Source: AP-15 sp963762575 (GTDB lineage Bacteria; Pseudomonadota; Alphaproteobacteria; ATCC43930; CGMCC-115725). From it: DNA of 64,000 nt. The stretch spans positions 372,001 to 436,000 of the forward strand of contig CAVXLL010000013.1 of the NCBI GenBank assembly GCA_963762575.1. Reading direction: 5' to 3'. The translations under genes were made by a program, and so were the position numbers. Shown here piece by piece: positions 35,470 through 44,694 of the stretch. The first letter of the stretch is position 1, and every line of letters starts with the position of its first letter. The notes under the pieces were generated by a model. That model had not been told where the DNA came from. It saw nothing but the letters and a program-made list of their open reading frames with translations, and made no database searches.

Positions 35470-37614
35470 TCATCCTGCGGCTTCGCCGGCGAGCGCGAGC
35501 CAGGCGGCCTCGTCGAGGAGCTTGACGCCGAGCGCGGCCGCCTTTGTGGCCTTCGAGCCGGGATCGGCCCCCGCTACAACGTAATCGGTCTTGGCCGAGA
35601 CCGAGCCGGTGACATTGGCGCCCGAGCGCCTCGGCGCGCGCCTTTGCCTCGGAGCGGCTCATCGCCTCCATTGTCCCGGTAAAGACGATCGTCTTGCCGG
35701 CGAGCGGCGAGGCGGTGCGCTGCGCCGCCGCGTCGTAATCGAGGACCGTCACCTCGCCCGCGAGGTCGTCGAGCACGACGCGGTTATGCGGCTCGGCGAA
35801 AAAGCCCAGAATGTCGGCCGCCATGTCCTCGCCAATGCCGTGGACGTCGAGGAGCCCGGCACGAGCTTCGCTGTCCGGGTCCTGGGCCGCTTCCATCTCG
35901 CGCCGCCACGCGGCGAGCGACCGGTAATGACGGGCGAGGAGCCTGGCCGTCGCCTCGCCGACCTGCGGAATGCCGAGAGCATTGATAAAGCGCTCGAGCG
36001 AAATTCGCCGGCGCTCGTCGATGGCGGCCATCAAGTTGCGCGCGCTGAGCTCGCCCCAGCCTTCGCGCTTGGCGATCACCTCGGGGTCGAGACGGAAGAT
36101 GTCTCCCGGCTGGCGGATCAGCCCGTCCTGCCAAAAGGCGGTGATGTGCTTCTCGCCGAGCCCCTCGATGTCGAAGCAATGGCGCGACACGAAATGCCGT
36201 AGCCGCTCGACCGCCTGTGCCGCGCAGATCAAACCGCCGGTACAGCGCCGCGCCACCTGCCCCGGCTCGCGCACCGCGATGCTGCCGCAGATCGGGCAGT
36301 GGTCGGGGAAATGGTACGGCACCGCGTCCTTCGGACGGCGGTCGAGCACGACCGAGACGATCTGCGGGATCACGTCGCCGGCGCGCTGCACGACGACGGT
36401 GTCGCCGATGCGCACGTCCTTGCGCTGCGATCTCGTCCTCGTTATGCAGAGTGGCGCGCTGCACGACGACGCCCGCCGACCGTGATCGGCTCGAGCATCG
36501 CGACCGGCGTCAGAGAGCCCTGGCGGCCGACCTGGATCGAGATTTCGCGCAATACGGTCTGCGCCTGCTGCGCCGGGAATTTCTGCGCGACCGCCCAGCG
36601 CGGTGCCCGGCTGACCATGCCGAGCCGCTCCTGCAACGCTAGGTCGTTGACCTTGTAGACGACGCCGTCGATGTCGTAGGGCAATTCTGCGCGCTCGGCC
36701 GCAATGTCGCGGTAATAGGCGAGCGCCTCATCGACGCCATGGCACAGCCGCGAGCGCGGGTTGACCGAGAACCCCCAGCTCCGGAACTGCTACAAGGCCT
36801 CGTCGTGGGTTCGGGCGAACGGCGCGCTCGCCTCGCCCCAGGCATAGGCGAAGAATTTGAGCGGCCGGCGCGCGGTGATCGCCGGATCGAGCTGGCGCAA
36901 CGAGCCGGCGGCGGCGTTGCGCGGATTGGCGAAAACCGACTCGCCGGCGGCCGCCCTTTCTTCGTTCAACGCGAAGAAGCCGCCGCGCTCGATATAGACC
37001 TCGCCGCGGATCTCGACCGCCTCGGGCCAGCTCTTGCCCGCGAGGATATCGGGCACCGTGTCGAGCGTGCGGATATTGGCTGTCACATTCTCGCCGGTGG
37101 TGCCGTCGCCGCGCGTCGCGCCCAGCACGAGACGGCCATCCCGATAGCGAGAGCGCGATCGAGAGCCCGTCGATCTTGGGCTCGGCCATGATCTCGATCG
37201 CGGTCCTCGGCGACGAGCGCCTCGGTCGCCGTGCGCCGGAAGAAATTGCGAACCCCGGCGAAGAAATCGCGGACATCCTGTTCTTCGAACGCGTTTTCCA
37301 AGCGACAGCATCGGCCGGGAATGGGTAACCTTGGCGAAGCCGGCGGCGGGAGCGGCGCCGACCCTGCGTGTCGGGCTGTCGCTGCGGATGAGCTCCGGGA
37401 AGCGGGCTTCGATCTCGGTGTTGCGGCGGCGCAGCGCGTCGTAGTCGGCATCGGAAACCTCGGGCGCCGCATCGGTGTAATAGAGCCGGTCGTGGCGCTT
37501 GATCTCCTCCGCCAACGCGGCGAGCTCGACCCGGGCCTCCTCCTCGGTTAGTGCATCCACCGGCCGCAACTCCGGCTCGTCACGACGACGTCGCGACGCG
37601 GTCGAAGCGCTCAT
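35470..37614 (-). pseudogene. ligA: NAD-dependent DNA ligase LigA, broken by six frame slips and one amber
   Basis: LigA seals nicks and is normally essential. All domains are readable in pieces: LTEEEARVELAALAEEIKRH (Ia), IMAEPKIDGLSIAL with the adenylated Lys, LVLGATRGDGTTGENVT, IRGEVYIERGGFF, OB fold GGVVVQRATLHNEDEI, a zinc cluster (HCPICGSIAV, RRCTGGLICAA), HhH repeats and BRCT (GKTIVFTGTMEAMSRSEAKA). Each slip (near 37305, 37205, 37145, 36475, 36430, 35628) is repaired by deleting one base, and codon 36790-36792 is TAG where Gln is expected (EAL-Q-QFRSW). ATG 37614 overlaps the recN TGA. An essential gene with only one-base insertions argues for sequence error rather than decay. Confidence 0.88.
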
Positions 37615-39285
37615 GCGCGGCCTCCGGCGATCAGGCTCGCCGCCGCGGCGCGCGCCTCGGCGGTGATGTTGCGGCCGGACAGCATGCGGGCGATCTCCTC
37701 CTGTCTCGTATCGTCATCGAGCTCCTCGACGCGGGTCACGGTCTCGCGTGCGGCAAGGCTCTTGGCGACCCGCCAGTGATAGGCGCCGCGAGCCGCGACC
37801 TGCGGCGAATGTGTTACGACGAGGACTTGGAGGTTTGTGCCCAGCCGCTGCAGGCGTTCGCCGACCGCCGCAGCGACGGCGCCGCCGATGCCGCTGTCGA
37901 CCTCGTCGAAGATCAGGGTCGGCACCGAGGAGGTGCCGGCGAGCACCAGCTTTAGCGCCAGCATGAAGCGCGACAGCTCGCCGCCCGAGGCGATGCGCGC
38001 CAACGGTCCGAACCCCGCGCCGGGATTGGTCGCGACCTCGAAATGCACACGCTCACAGCCATGCTCGCTCCAATCGTCCTCGGCGAGCGGGGTCAGAACA
38101 GTGCGGAAGCGCGCCTGATCGAGGCGCAGCGGCTTCAGCTCGTCCGCGACACCAGCATCGAGCCGTGCGGCCCCGACGGCACGCCCGCGGGACACCGCCT
38201 CAGCAGCGGAAATGAAACGGGCGCGGGCCTCGGCGGCAGCCCGGACCAGATGCTCAACACTGTCGGCGCCGGCTTCGAGCTTGGCGAGCCGGGCCGTCAG
38301 TTGCTCGCGCAGCCCCGGCAGTTCGGAAACCGCCACCTGGTGCTTGCGAGCCGCCGCACGCAGCGCGAAGAGCCGCTCCTCGACCTTTTCGAGCTCGCGG
38401 GGGTCGGTATTGAGATGACGCGCCGCCCCTTCGAGCACCGCAAGGGCCTCGGCGGTTTCGGCGGCGGCTCTTTCGGTTGCCGCGAGCGCCGAATCGAGCA
38501 GACCCTGGGCCCGCTCGCGGGCCCGTTCCAGCCGACGCGCCGCCCGGGCCAACGCGGCTTGCGCACCGGCGTTGCCGTCGAGCTCGCCGATCGCCTCGGT
38601 TAAAATCTCGGCCAGACGTTCGGTGCTCTGCAGCAAGGTGCGCCGGGCGGCGAGGCGATCCTCTTCGTCCGCTTCCGGCATCAGCGAATCGAGCTCGGCC
38701 AGGTGGTGGCGCAACAGGTCCTCTTCGCGGCGGCTCGCCGCGAGTTGCCGAGCCGCTTCCGCGTCACGCTCCCGTGCTTCGCGCCAGTCGTGCCAGGCCT
38801 TTGCGAGCGCATTCGGAGTTACGCTGTGCTCGGCGAAGGCGTCCGAGGATCATGCGGTGGTTGACGGGGTCGAGCAATCCGCGCTGTTCGAACTGTCCCT
38901 GGATCTCGACCAGGCTGTCGCCGAGCTCGCGCAACAGCCCGACGCTCGCCGGCTCATCGTTGACAAAGGCCCGGCTGCGGCCGTCGGAGCCGACCAGCCG
39001 GCGCAATACGATCGCCTCGCCGTCGGCGTCGAGCCCTGCCTCGCGCAGGATCGCGTGTGCCGGGTGATTGCGCCCGACCGAGAATTCCGCCGATACCGCG
39101 GCCTGCTGAGCACCCGGACGCACCAGCCCGCTTTCCGCCCGCTTGCCGAGCGCCAGACCCAGCGCATCGAGCAGGATCGACTTGCCAGCGCCGGTCTCGC
39201 CGGTCAAGACGCAGAGACCGGGACGGAGGGCGAGGTCGAGGTGGTCGATCAGTACAATGTCGCGAATATTGAGGCCGAGCAGCAT
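37611..39285 (-). CDS. recN: DNA repair ATPase RecN, one frameshift
   Basis: SMC-like protein for double-strand-break repair. The N-terminal ATPase half reads LNIRDIVLIDHLDLAL, Walker A GETGAGKSILLDAL, VEIQGQFEQRGLLDP; a coiled-coil region follows, and the C-terminal half has LARIASGGELSRFMLALKL (signature), LIFDEVDSGIGG (Walker B) and QVLVVTHSPQVAARG. One extra G near 38852 (in CTCGGACGCC) shifts the frame; without it the text runs ILDAFAEHSVTPNALAKAWH. About 558 residues after repair, the usual size. ATG 39285. Its TGA overlaps the ligA ATG (ATGA), so recN-ligA-tonB-like form an operon. Confidence 0.93.
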
Positions 39286-39375
39286 TGTAAGCCGCAGTTA
39301 GGAGCGCTTAATCATATAGGCGCCTCGGCCGCCAAGCCAGCATCGGTGCGGCGGCGCAAGGGCGAGGGGCCGAAA

Positions 39376-39900
39376 ATGACCGCCTCGGAGAAGCCGCAGC
39401 TCTATCGCGATCTCGCTCGGCAGCTCGCGGCGCTGCTGGCCGGGGAACCGGATCCGATCGCCAATGCCGCCAACACGGCCGCGCTGATCTATCATGGATT
39501 GCCGAACCTCAACTGGGCCGGGATTTATTTTTGCAACGGCGCGGAGCTGGTGCTGGGGCCGTTCCAGGGTAAGCCTGCCTGCGTGCGGATCCCAATCGGC
39601 AAGGGAGTGTGCGGCACCGCAGCCGCACGAGGCAAAACAGTACTGGTCCCCGATGTCCACGATTTTCCGGATCACATCGCGTGCGACCCGGATTCGCGCT
39701 CCGAACTCGTCGTGCCGCTGATCGAGGATGGCAGCGTCTTGGGCGTGCTCGATCTCGACAGCCCGTTGCCCGCGCGTTTCGACGAACTAGACCGCGAGGG
39801 CTGTGAGCAACTTGTCGAGCTTTTGCTCGTTCATCATCGGAAACATCCCCGCGGCAAATTGTCGTCCTATTTTGGTGACCGCGCACGGGATAGGCGATAG
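39376..39900 (+). CDS. Free methionine-(R)-sulfoxide reductase (GAF domain, fRMsr)
   Basis: Reduces free Met-R-sulfoxide. The 174-residue GAF protein has NLNWAGIYFCNGAELVLGPF, the catalytic-loop cysteines in KPACVRIPIGKGVCGTAA, and VPDVHDFPDHIACDPDSRSE, which together supply the three Cys used by this family. ATG 39376; a much longer upstream ORF is antisense to recN and is not real. Divergent from recN with 90 bases between. Confidence 0.92.
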   Translation: MTASEKPQLYRDLARQLAALLAGEPDPIANAANTAALIYHGLPNLNWAGIYFCNGAELVLGPFQGKPACVRIPIGKGVCGTAAARGKTVLVPDVHDFPDHIACDPDSRSELVVPLIEDGSVLGVLDLDSPLPARFDELDREGCEQLVELLLVHHRKHPRGKLSSYFGDRARDRR

Positions 39901-39921
39901 GATTCGATCGGTGGCGGAGGT

Positions 39922-40113
39922 ATGCAAATGAAGACTCTGCTCGATGACGTCGAACACTGGTGGAGCCGCGCCGAAGAAACTCGGACCATCGCCGAAATCA
40001 TGACCGACGCCGAGGCGAGGCGGATCATGTTCGATATTGCGGAAGGGTATGACCGTTTGGCGGAGCGCGCCGCCGAGCGCACCGGCAGGCGCAAAACCGA
40101 TACACTGCAGTGA
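39922..40113 (+). CDS. Small conserved hypothetical protein (63 aa)
   Basis: MQMKTLLDDVEHWWSRAEE... followed by EARRIMFDIAEGYDRLAERA. A short helical soluble protein of a kind abundant in Bradyrhizobium-like genomes, often in many paralogues; function unknown. GGCGGAGGT sits directly before the ATG. It follows the fRMsr gene by 21 bases. Confidence 0.7.
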   Translation: MQMKTLLDDVEHWWSRAEETRTIAEIMTDAEARRIMFDIAEGYDRLAERAAERTGRRKTDTLQ

Positions 40114-40130
40114 ACTAGTTCGGGGGGCCG

Positions 40131-41177
40131 ATGCAATCCGCGGAAACCGCGGCGGCGCTCAGCTTGCACCTGCCGGTCCGGCAGGAATGGCTCGACCGGC
40201 GCCGCGAAGAGATCATCGAGCCCGAGTTGCCGATCGTCGACCCTCACCATCATTTGGTCGATCGCCCGGAGAGCGGCCGTTATCTGCTGCCGCAACTGCT
40301 CGCCGATCTCGGGAGCGGGCACAACATCACCGCGACCGTGTACCTCGAATGGCTGTCGATGTACCGCGCAGCAGGCCCCGCCGAGCTGCGCCCGGTCGGC
40401 GAGATCGAGTTCGCCAACGGCATCGCGGCGATGGCGGCGAGCGGGACCTACGGAGGGACGCAAGTCTGCGCGGGCATCGTCGGCTATGCCGACCTGACGC
40501 TCGGTGCGGCCGTCGAGAACGTGCTGGAGGCGATGATCACGGCAGGAGGCGGCCGGTTCCGCGGCATCCGCTTCATCACTGCGTCGCATCCCGACCAGAT
40601 GGCATGGGGGTCGATGGTCACCCGGCCGGAAGGCCTGCTCAGGGACAAGCGTGTGCGCGAAGGCTTCGCCTGCCTCGCACCGCTCGGCCTCAGCTTCGAC
40701 GCGTGGATGTATCATACCCAGATCGGCGAGCTGATCGATCTGGCGCGCGCCTTTCCCGAGACGCAAATCGTGCTCGACCATGTCGGCGGCCCGATCGGCC
40801 TCGGCCGCTATGCCGGCAATCGCGACGAGGTGTTCGCCGAGTGGAGCGCGCGAATCCGCGATCTGGCGACCTGCCCCAACGTGCACATCAAGCTCGGCGG
40901 GCTCGGCATGCGGATGTTCGGCTTCGACCTCCACACGCGCGAACTGCCTCCGAGCTCGGAAGAGCTCGCCGGCGCCTGGCGGCCCTATATCGAGACCTGC
41001 ATCGCCGCCTTCGGTCCCGAGCGCGCGATGTTCGAGAGCAACTTCCCGGTCGACAAGGGCAGCTGCGGCTACGCCGCGCTGTGGAACGCCTTCAAGCGCA
41101 TCGCCGCCGGCTGTTCCGCCGCCGAGAAAGCGGCTCTGTTCGCCGGCACAGCAACGAAATTCTACCGGCTAAACTAG
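40131..41177 (+). CDS. Amidohydrolase-family (PF04909) metal-dependent hydrolase
   Basis: 348 residues, TIM barrel. Metal-ligand motif VDPHHHLVDRP, a central RGIRFITASHP strand, IVLDHVGGPIGLG with Asp-His, and ERAMFESNFPVDK near the end where the family has its last Asp. Resembles lactone hydrolases such as 2-pyrone-4,6-dicarboxylate or L-fuconolactone hydrolase; substrate unknown. GGGGGGCC before ATG 40131. Intact and unrelated in detail to the amidohydrolase at 24274. Confidence 0.88.
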   Translation: MQSAETAAALSLHLPVRQEWLDRRREEIIEPELPIVDPHHHLVDRPESGRYLLPQLLADLGSGHNITATVYLEWLSMYRAAGPAELRPVGEIEFANGIAAMAASGTYGGTQVCAGIVGYADLTLGAAVENVLEAMITAGGGRFRGIRFITASHPDQMAWGSMVTRPEGLLRDKRVREGFACLAPLGLSFDAWMYHTQIGELIDLARAFPETQIVLDHVGGPIGLGRYAGNRDEVFAEWSARIRDLATCPNVHIKLGGLGMRMFGFDLHTRELPPSSEELAGAWRPYIETCIAAFGPERAMFESNFPVDKGSCGYAALWNAFKRIAAGCSAAEKAALFAGTATKFYRLN

Positions 41178-41181
41178 CGCC

Positions 41182-41236
41182 CTACAGCGCGAAACCGGTT
41201 TCCATTCTGACCGAATCGTAATCGGCGTGCAGGCCC
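41182..41236 (-). pseudogene. C-terminal end of a TumA-like antitoxin gene, cut off by the IS
   Basis: On the minus strand the bases to the left of the insertion read, after the target duplication, HADYDSVRMETGFAL and stop (TAG, 41182-41184). When the IS and one copy of the 5-base duplication are removed, this joins in frame to DRDERGL at the other end, giving an uninterrupted antitoxin C-terminus. Confidence 0.8.
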
Positions 41237-41262
41237 TGTAAGCGCAATATAGAGATGACACC
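41237..41262 (+). repeat. Left terminal inverted repeat of the IS
   Basis: 26 bases matching the complement of 43107-43132 at 21 positions by eye. Inside it a second inverted motif (GACACC, AAAGTAGAGGTGACAC) also mirrors the right end, giving about 50 bases of related ends. Confidence 0.85.
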
Positions 41263-41318
41263 CCTCTGCAAAGTAGAGGTGACACATCCCCGGGTTCTGG
41301 GGTCCCGGGAGGTGCGCC

Positions 41319-42712
41319 GTGGCGGTGTTGTCGATGAGCAAGCAGGAGTTCAGCCGTCTTGACGTGCTGTTGCGGGTTCAGTCGGGTCGCCTGCGTGTCA
41401 GTGACGCCTGTGTGCTGATCGGCCTACAGCGGCGTCAGGTGTTTCGTCTGCTGCGCGGCCTCAAGCAGGACGGCGCCGCGAGCCTGCTTTCCAAGCGCCG
41501 CGGCCAACCCAGCAACCACCGGCTACCCACTGAGGTTCGCACTCTCGCGTTGTCGATCGTGCGGGAGCGGTATGGCGACTTTGGCCCGAGCTTGGCGGCG
41601 GAGAAGCTGGCAGAGCATCACGGCTGTTCGGTTTCGCGCGAGACCTTGCGCGGTTGGATGATCGCCGAAGGGCTATGGCCGGACCGTCGGCATCGTCTGC
41701 CCTCGCCGCATCAGCCGCGCCGGCGGCGCGATTGCCTGGGCGAACTGGTACAGATCGACGGCTCAGAGCACGCCTGGTTTGAGGATCGCGGCCCGCCGTG
41801 CACGCTGCTGGCTTTTGTGGATGATGCGACGAGCCGGTTGATGGAGCTGCGGTTCGTCACCTCGGAATTGGCGTTTGATTACTTCCGGACGACCCGCGCC
41901 TATCTGGAGGCGCATGGCAAACCGGTGGCGTTCTACAGTGACAAGCACGGCATCTTCCGGGTGAACCGCAAGGAGGCTGTCGGCGGCGACGGGGTGACCC
42001 AGTTCGGTCGCGCGCTGTTGGCGCTGAACATCGACATCATCTGTGCCAACAGCCCGCAGGCGAAGGGACGCATCGAACGCGCGTTTGGTACATTGCAGGA
42101 CCGGATGGTTAAGAGCCTGCCCCCGCGAAGGCGGGGGAGCTGCGGCTGGCGGGGGTATCGTCGATTGCCGCGGCGAACACATGGCTGCCCGGGTTCATCG
42201 CCGCCTACAACAGGCGCTTCGGCCGTGATCCGGCGAACGCCAAAGATCTGCATCGACCGCTGGCGCAAGCCGATGATCTGGACGAGATCCTGGCTTGGCG
42301 GGAGGAGCGCACAGTGACGCGCAACCTGACCCTGCACTATGACCGGATGATGCTGTTGCTGGACCCGACGTCGCTGGCCCGTGGCTTGGTGCGCAAGAAG
42401 GTCGAGGTGGTGAACTACCCGGACGGGCGGTTTGCGGTTCAGTTCAACGGAGCAACGCTCGGTTTCAAGGTGTTCGACAAGATCCAGACAGTGCAGCCCG
42501 GCGCGATCGTCGACAACAAGCGGCTGTCGGCCGTGTTGGAGCAAGTGAAGGCGCAGCAGGCCGCTTATCCAGCGCGTCAGCAGCGCGGGCACATCGCGCG
42601 GCAACGGCCGCCGAACAACCTCGAGGCGCCAGGTCTGCCGTCGAAGGGGCGCGCACCACGCCACAGTGCGGCCGCGGCGGCGCCTGAGGCAGCGATCCGG
42701 ATCGAGGGCTGA
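41319..42712 (+). pseudogene. ISNCY-type transposase, frame broken by a 23-base hairpin insert
   Basis: DDE-type transposase. N-terminal helix-turn-helix (LRVSDACVLIGLQRRQVFRLL), then a catalytic core with LVQIDGSEHAWFEDRG (first Asp), AFVDDATSRLMELRF (second Asp region) and SPQAKGRIERAFGTLQDRMVK (Glu). At 42113 the frame is lost; skipping 42114-42136 restores ELRLAGVSSIAAANTWLPG and the normal tail (NAKDLHRPL, then LTLHYDRMMLLLDP). GTG 41319 or ATG 41334 start. The catalytic triad precedes the break, but the C-terminal domain would be replaced, so the copy is probably inactive. Confidence 0.88.
42114..42136. repeat. 23-base family A-like hairpin inserted in the transposase gene
   Basis: The extra segment ends in CCCCCGCGAAGGCGGGG, which can fold into a 7-base stem with a GAAG loop when the next G is included. 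It is the core of the family A repeat (CCCGCGAAAGCGGG). Its length (23, not a multiple of three) alone accounts for the frame change. Confidence 0.8.
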
Positions 42713-43106
42713 TCGTCGCCGCGCCTTCTGTTGTATTCCGTTTAGCGGCGGTGCCACCCGCCAAACCAGCCACTTTCGCGCCGCGGCCAGGTGGGTTTTC
42801 CAGGTATCGGGAGATCTACCCCGATGGCTTGCCGAAGATGGTGGCTCGGCAACCGCCGAGTGGCCGGAGCCGGCCAGTTCCGATCGGCTCCCGATCCATC
42901 GGAGTGAGTCTCCAACCGGCTATTCCTCGGCGGGTTGCTCCCCAGCAGAGCCCGCTTCCGCTTCACCAGTCGCCGACAATAATACCTCAAATCCCGGTCC
43001 GGCGAGGCAATCAAATTGCGCGGCTCAACCTCACTGCAGGGATACAGTCCAGGTCACCCTCCTCGCGCCCGTCACCCACGGGGTGTCATCTCTACTTTGC
43101 GCGCAG
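42713..43106. other. Non-coding right arm of the IS
   Basis: About 390 bases between the transposase stop and the right inverted repeat. No ORF with a recognisable family on either strand. It may belong to the element or have been captured by it. Confidence 0.4.
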
Positions 43107-43132
43107 GGTGACATTTCTATCTTGCGCCGACA
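43107..43132 (-). repeat. Right terminal inverted repeat of the IS
   Basis: Complement begins TGTCGGCGCAAGATAGAAAT; pairs with 41237-41262. On the minus strand it supplies codons SAQDRNVTLRAK and a stop to the truncated antitoxin gene. Confidence 0.85.
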
Positions 43133-43330
43133 GGCCCCTCTCGTCGCGGTCGAGGAGCCCCGCGTTGGCCAGTGTTTCGACATCCTCGTGCACGCGGCGG
43201 TAATCGCGGCCCAGTGCGATCGCCAGTGCCCGGATGCTCCGACAAGAGTGATGATGAACGTAGCGCAGCAACTCGAGGCGCTTGGGGGTGAGAGCCCGCA
43301 GTTCCTGGCCAACCGTACCGCGCCTTGAAA
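43133..43330 (-). pseudogene. TumA-like winged-helix antitoxin, 3' end replaced by IS
   Basis: Reading TVGQELRALTPKRLELLRYV, HHHSCRSIRALAIALGRDY, RRVHEDVETLANAGLLDRDERGL: a winged-helix DNA-binding module as in antitoxins paired with TumE/DUF6516 toxins. The N-terminal part usually found is missing; the frame closes with a stop (TGA) just upstream within the toxin gene, so a deletion or slip joined the two genes. The IS enters after RGL, and the last residues come from IS sequence. The true last codons are at 41182-41236. Confidence 0.75.
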
Positions 43331-43577
43331 TCTTCGATCAACCGCTCCAGGCTTTCGAAGCAGTAGGCATGCTCGACGCCCTCGGTGTGCTGATGGCCGC
43401 CCTTCCTCCGTTCGTTGTCGAACAGGACGATGGTTTCACCCGGACGCCCATAATACAGCGAGTATTTGAACATGTGCGCGGAAGCCGGAACAGGTGAGGG
43501 CACACGCCATATCCGCATCTGACGATCGATCCATCGCGGAAGACCTGTTTGTCCTCAAAGATCAGCTCGGCCTTCAT
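43322..43577 (-). pseudogene. TumE/DUF6516-family toxin-like protein, one frame slip
   Basis: MKAELIFEDKQVFRDGSIV from ATG 43577, then (one base missing near 43519) MRIWRVPSPVPASAHMFKY, SLYYGRPGETIVLFDNER, RKGGHQHTEGVEHAYCFES, LERLIEDFKA. This is the TumE/DUF6516 fold, the toxin partner of TumA-type antitoxins. No stop is found at the usual end; the frame runs on over the antitoxin region. Together with the neighbouring antitoxin and IS this toxin-antitoxin module looks dead, unless the slips are errors. Confidence 0.72.
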
Positions 43578-43676
43578 GTCCAGCTGCACGATATGGCATC
43601 GAATGCCATATGTCTCAGGGCTCACAGTCCCTAAGCACAGGACCGAAAACAGGAGCGGAGCTGGATTGCCCTCGGT

Positions 43677-44617
43677 TTATGTCACCTCGACCAATTCCAG
43701 GGCTTCGCGGCTCGGGCCTTCGATCATCACGGCGCGGGTGTCGCCGAGCGGGTAGGGGTCTTCGAGGAAGGTGACGCCTTCGCTGCGCAGCTTTGTTGAT
43801 CCAGGCGTCGAGATCGGTGACACTGAGCGCCGATGTGATCCTGCAATTGGCCGCGCTGAACCGGCGAGCGGCCGTTCGCCTTGGTTGGCGTACCAGATCA
43901 GCGCAACATCGCCGAACTCGACGCCGGCTCGGGGCGATGCGGAACATGCCCTTCGCGGTTGAGCGCCGGCCAGGTGCGGTCGGCGCCGCGCGGCGACCTT
44001 GCAGTCGGCCTCGGTCACCGGTGTGCCGCCGGCGAGCCGGTCCGCGGCGGCGCGTTGAGGTGCTTCTGATACCAGAGCTGCGCGCAGAGCGGGTCTTCCT
44101 GGTACAGGTGCACGTGGTTGAAGCGCTCGGCCGGGTGGTCGCCGGCATATTCGACGAGCGCTTCATCGGGTCCCTTGCATATAGGCGAAGCCGCCCCCGC
44201 CGGGCCGGCTCGACGGCCTTTCTGCCTCGTCTCGGCGATCTGCGCCTTGGTCAGCCCCAGCACGCCGCCGCTGGCCGGGCCAGGTGTCGCTGCTGATCAG
44301 CACCGAGCCGCCTTCCTCGCTCGTATAGAGCGGCAGCAACTCGACCTCGCGGCGTGGTCTTGTAGGTTTCGAGACGGCCTCGCGAGTCGGTGACGTGCCA
44401 GCCGAAGTGCCAGATCGCGCTCTGCGGCTCGCTCGGTTGGCGGCGTGTCGACCTTGTCGAACAGCACCATGCACGTCGTTCGGCGATTTGAGCGCCGCAA
44501 AGCCGCCCCAGCTCCCCTTCGCGGTGCTCGGAAACTGCCGCGCGTAGAAATCGATCGCGGCTATCGGGATCGATCGAGTTCAGATGCAGAGTGATGAAAT
44601 TTCGGCGGCGGCAGCAT
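43677..44617 (-). pseudogene. Two-domain VOC-family protein, many frame breaks
   Basis: Pieces in alternating frames give an orderly protein from ATG 44617: MLPPPKFHH, FDKVDTPP, SAIWHFGWHVTDSRGRLETYK, VLISSDTWPG, LVEYAGDHPAERFNHVHLYQ, EDPLCAQLWYQKHLNAPPR, VEFGDVALIWYANQGERPLAG, then GVTFLEDPYPLGDTRAVMIE and EALELVEVT. This is a tandem glyoxalase/bleomycin-resistance fold with metal-type His in each half. At least seven slips occur within 940 bases. Divergent from the gene at 44695. Confidence 0.75.
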
Positions 44618-44694
44618 GTCGGTGCATCCTTGCAGCGGATTCGGGCTACTATGCGCCGAATACCTTTGAAATCAATCAGGCTCGGGGAGATATC

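Larger units (their letters stand above)
41237..43132 (+). mobile_element. Complete insertion sequence, ISNCY (IS1202-like) type, 1896 bp
   Basis: Ends are inverted repeats starting TGT: left TGTAAGCGCAATATAGA, right (complement) TGTCGGCGCAAGATAGA, extending to ATGACACC and ATGTCACC. The element is flanked by a 5-base direct repeat GGCCC (41232-41236 and 43133-43137). It carries one transposase gene (41319-42712) and about 400 bases of non-coding sequence before the right end. It is inserted in the antisense direction to a TumA-like antitoxin gene. Confidence 0.9.

Noticed and set aside
41237..43132. Possibility that the IS carries the TumE/TumA genes as cargo
   Set aside because: Both inverted repeats and the 5-base duplication lie inside the toxin-antitoxin module, with antitoxin sequence on both outer sides.
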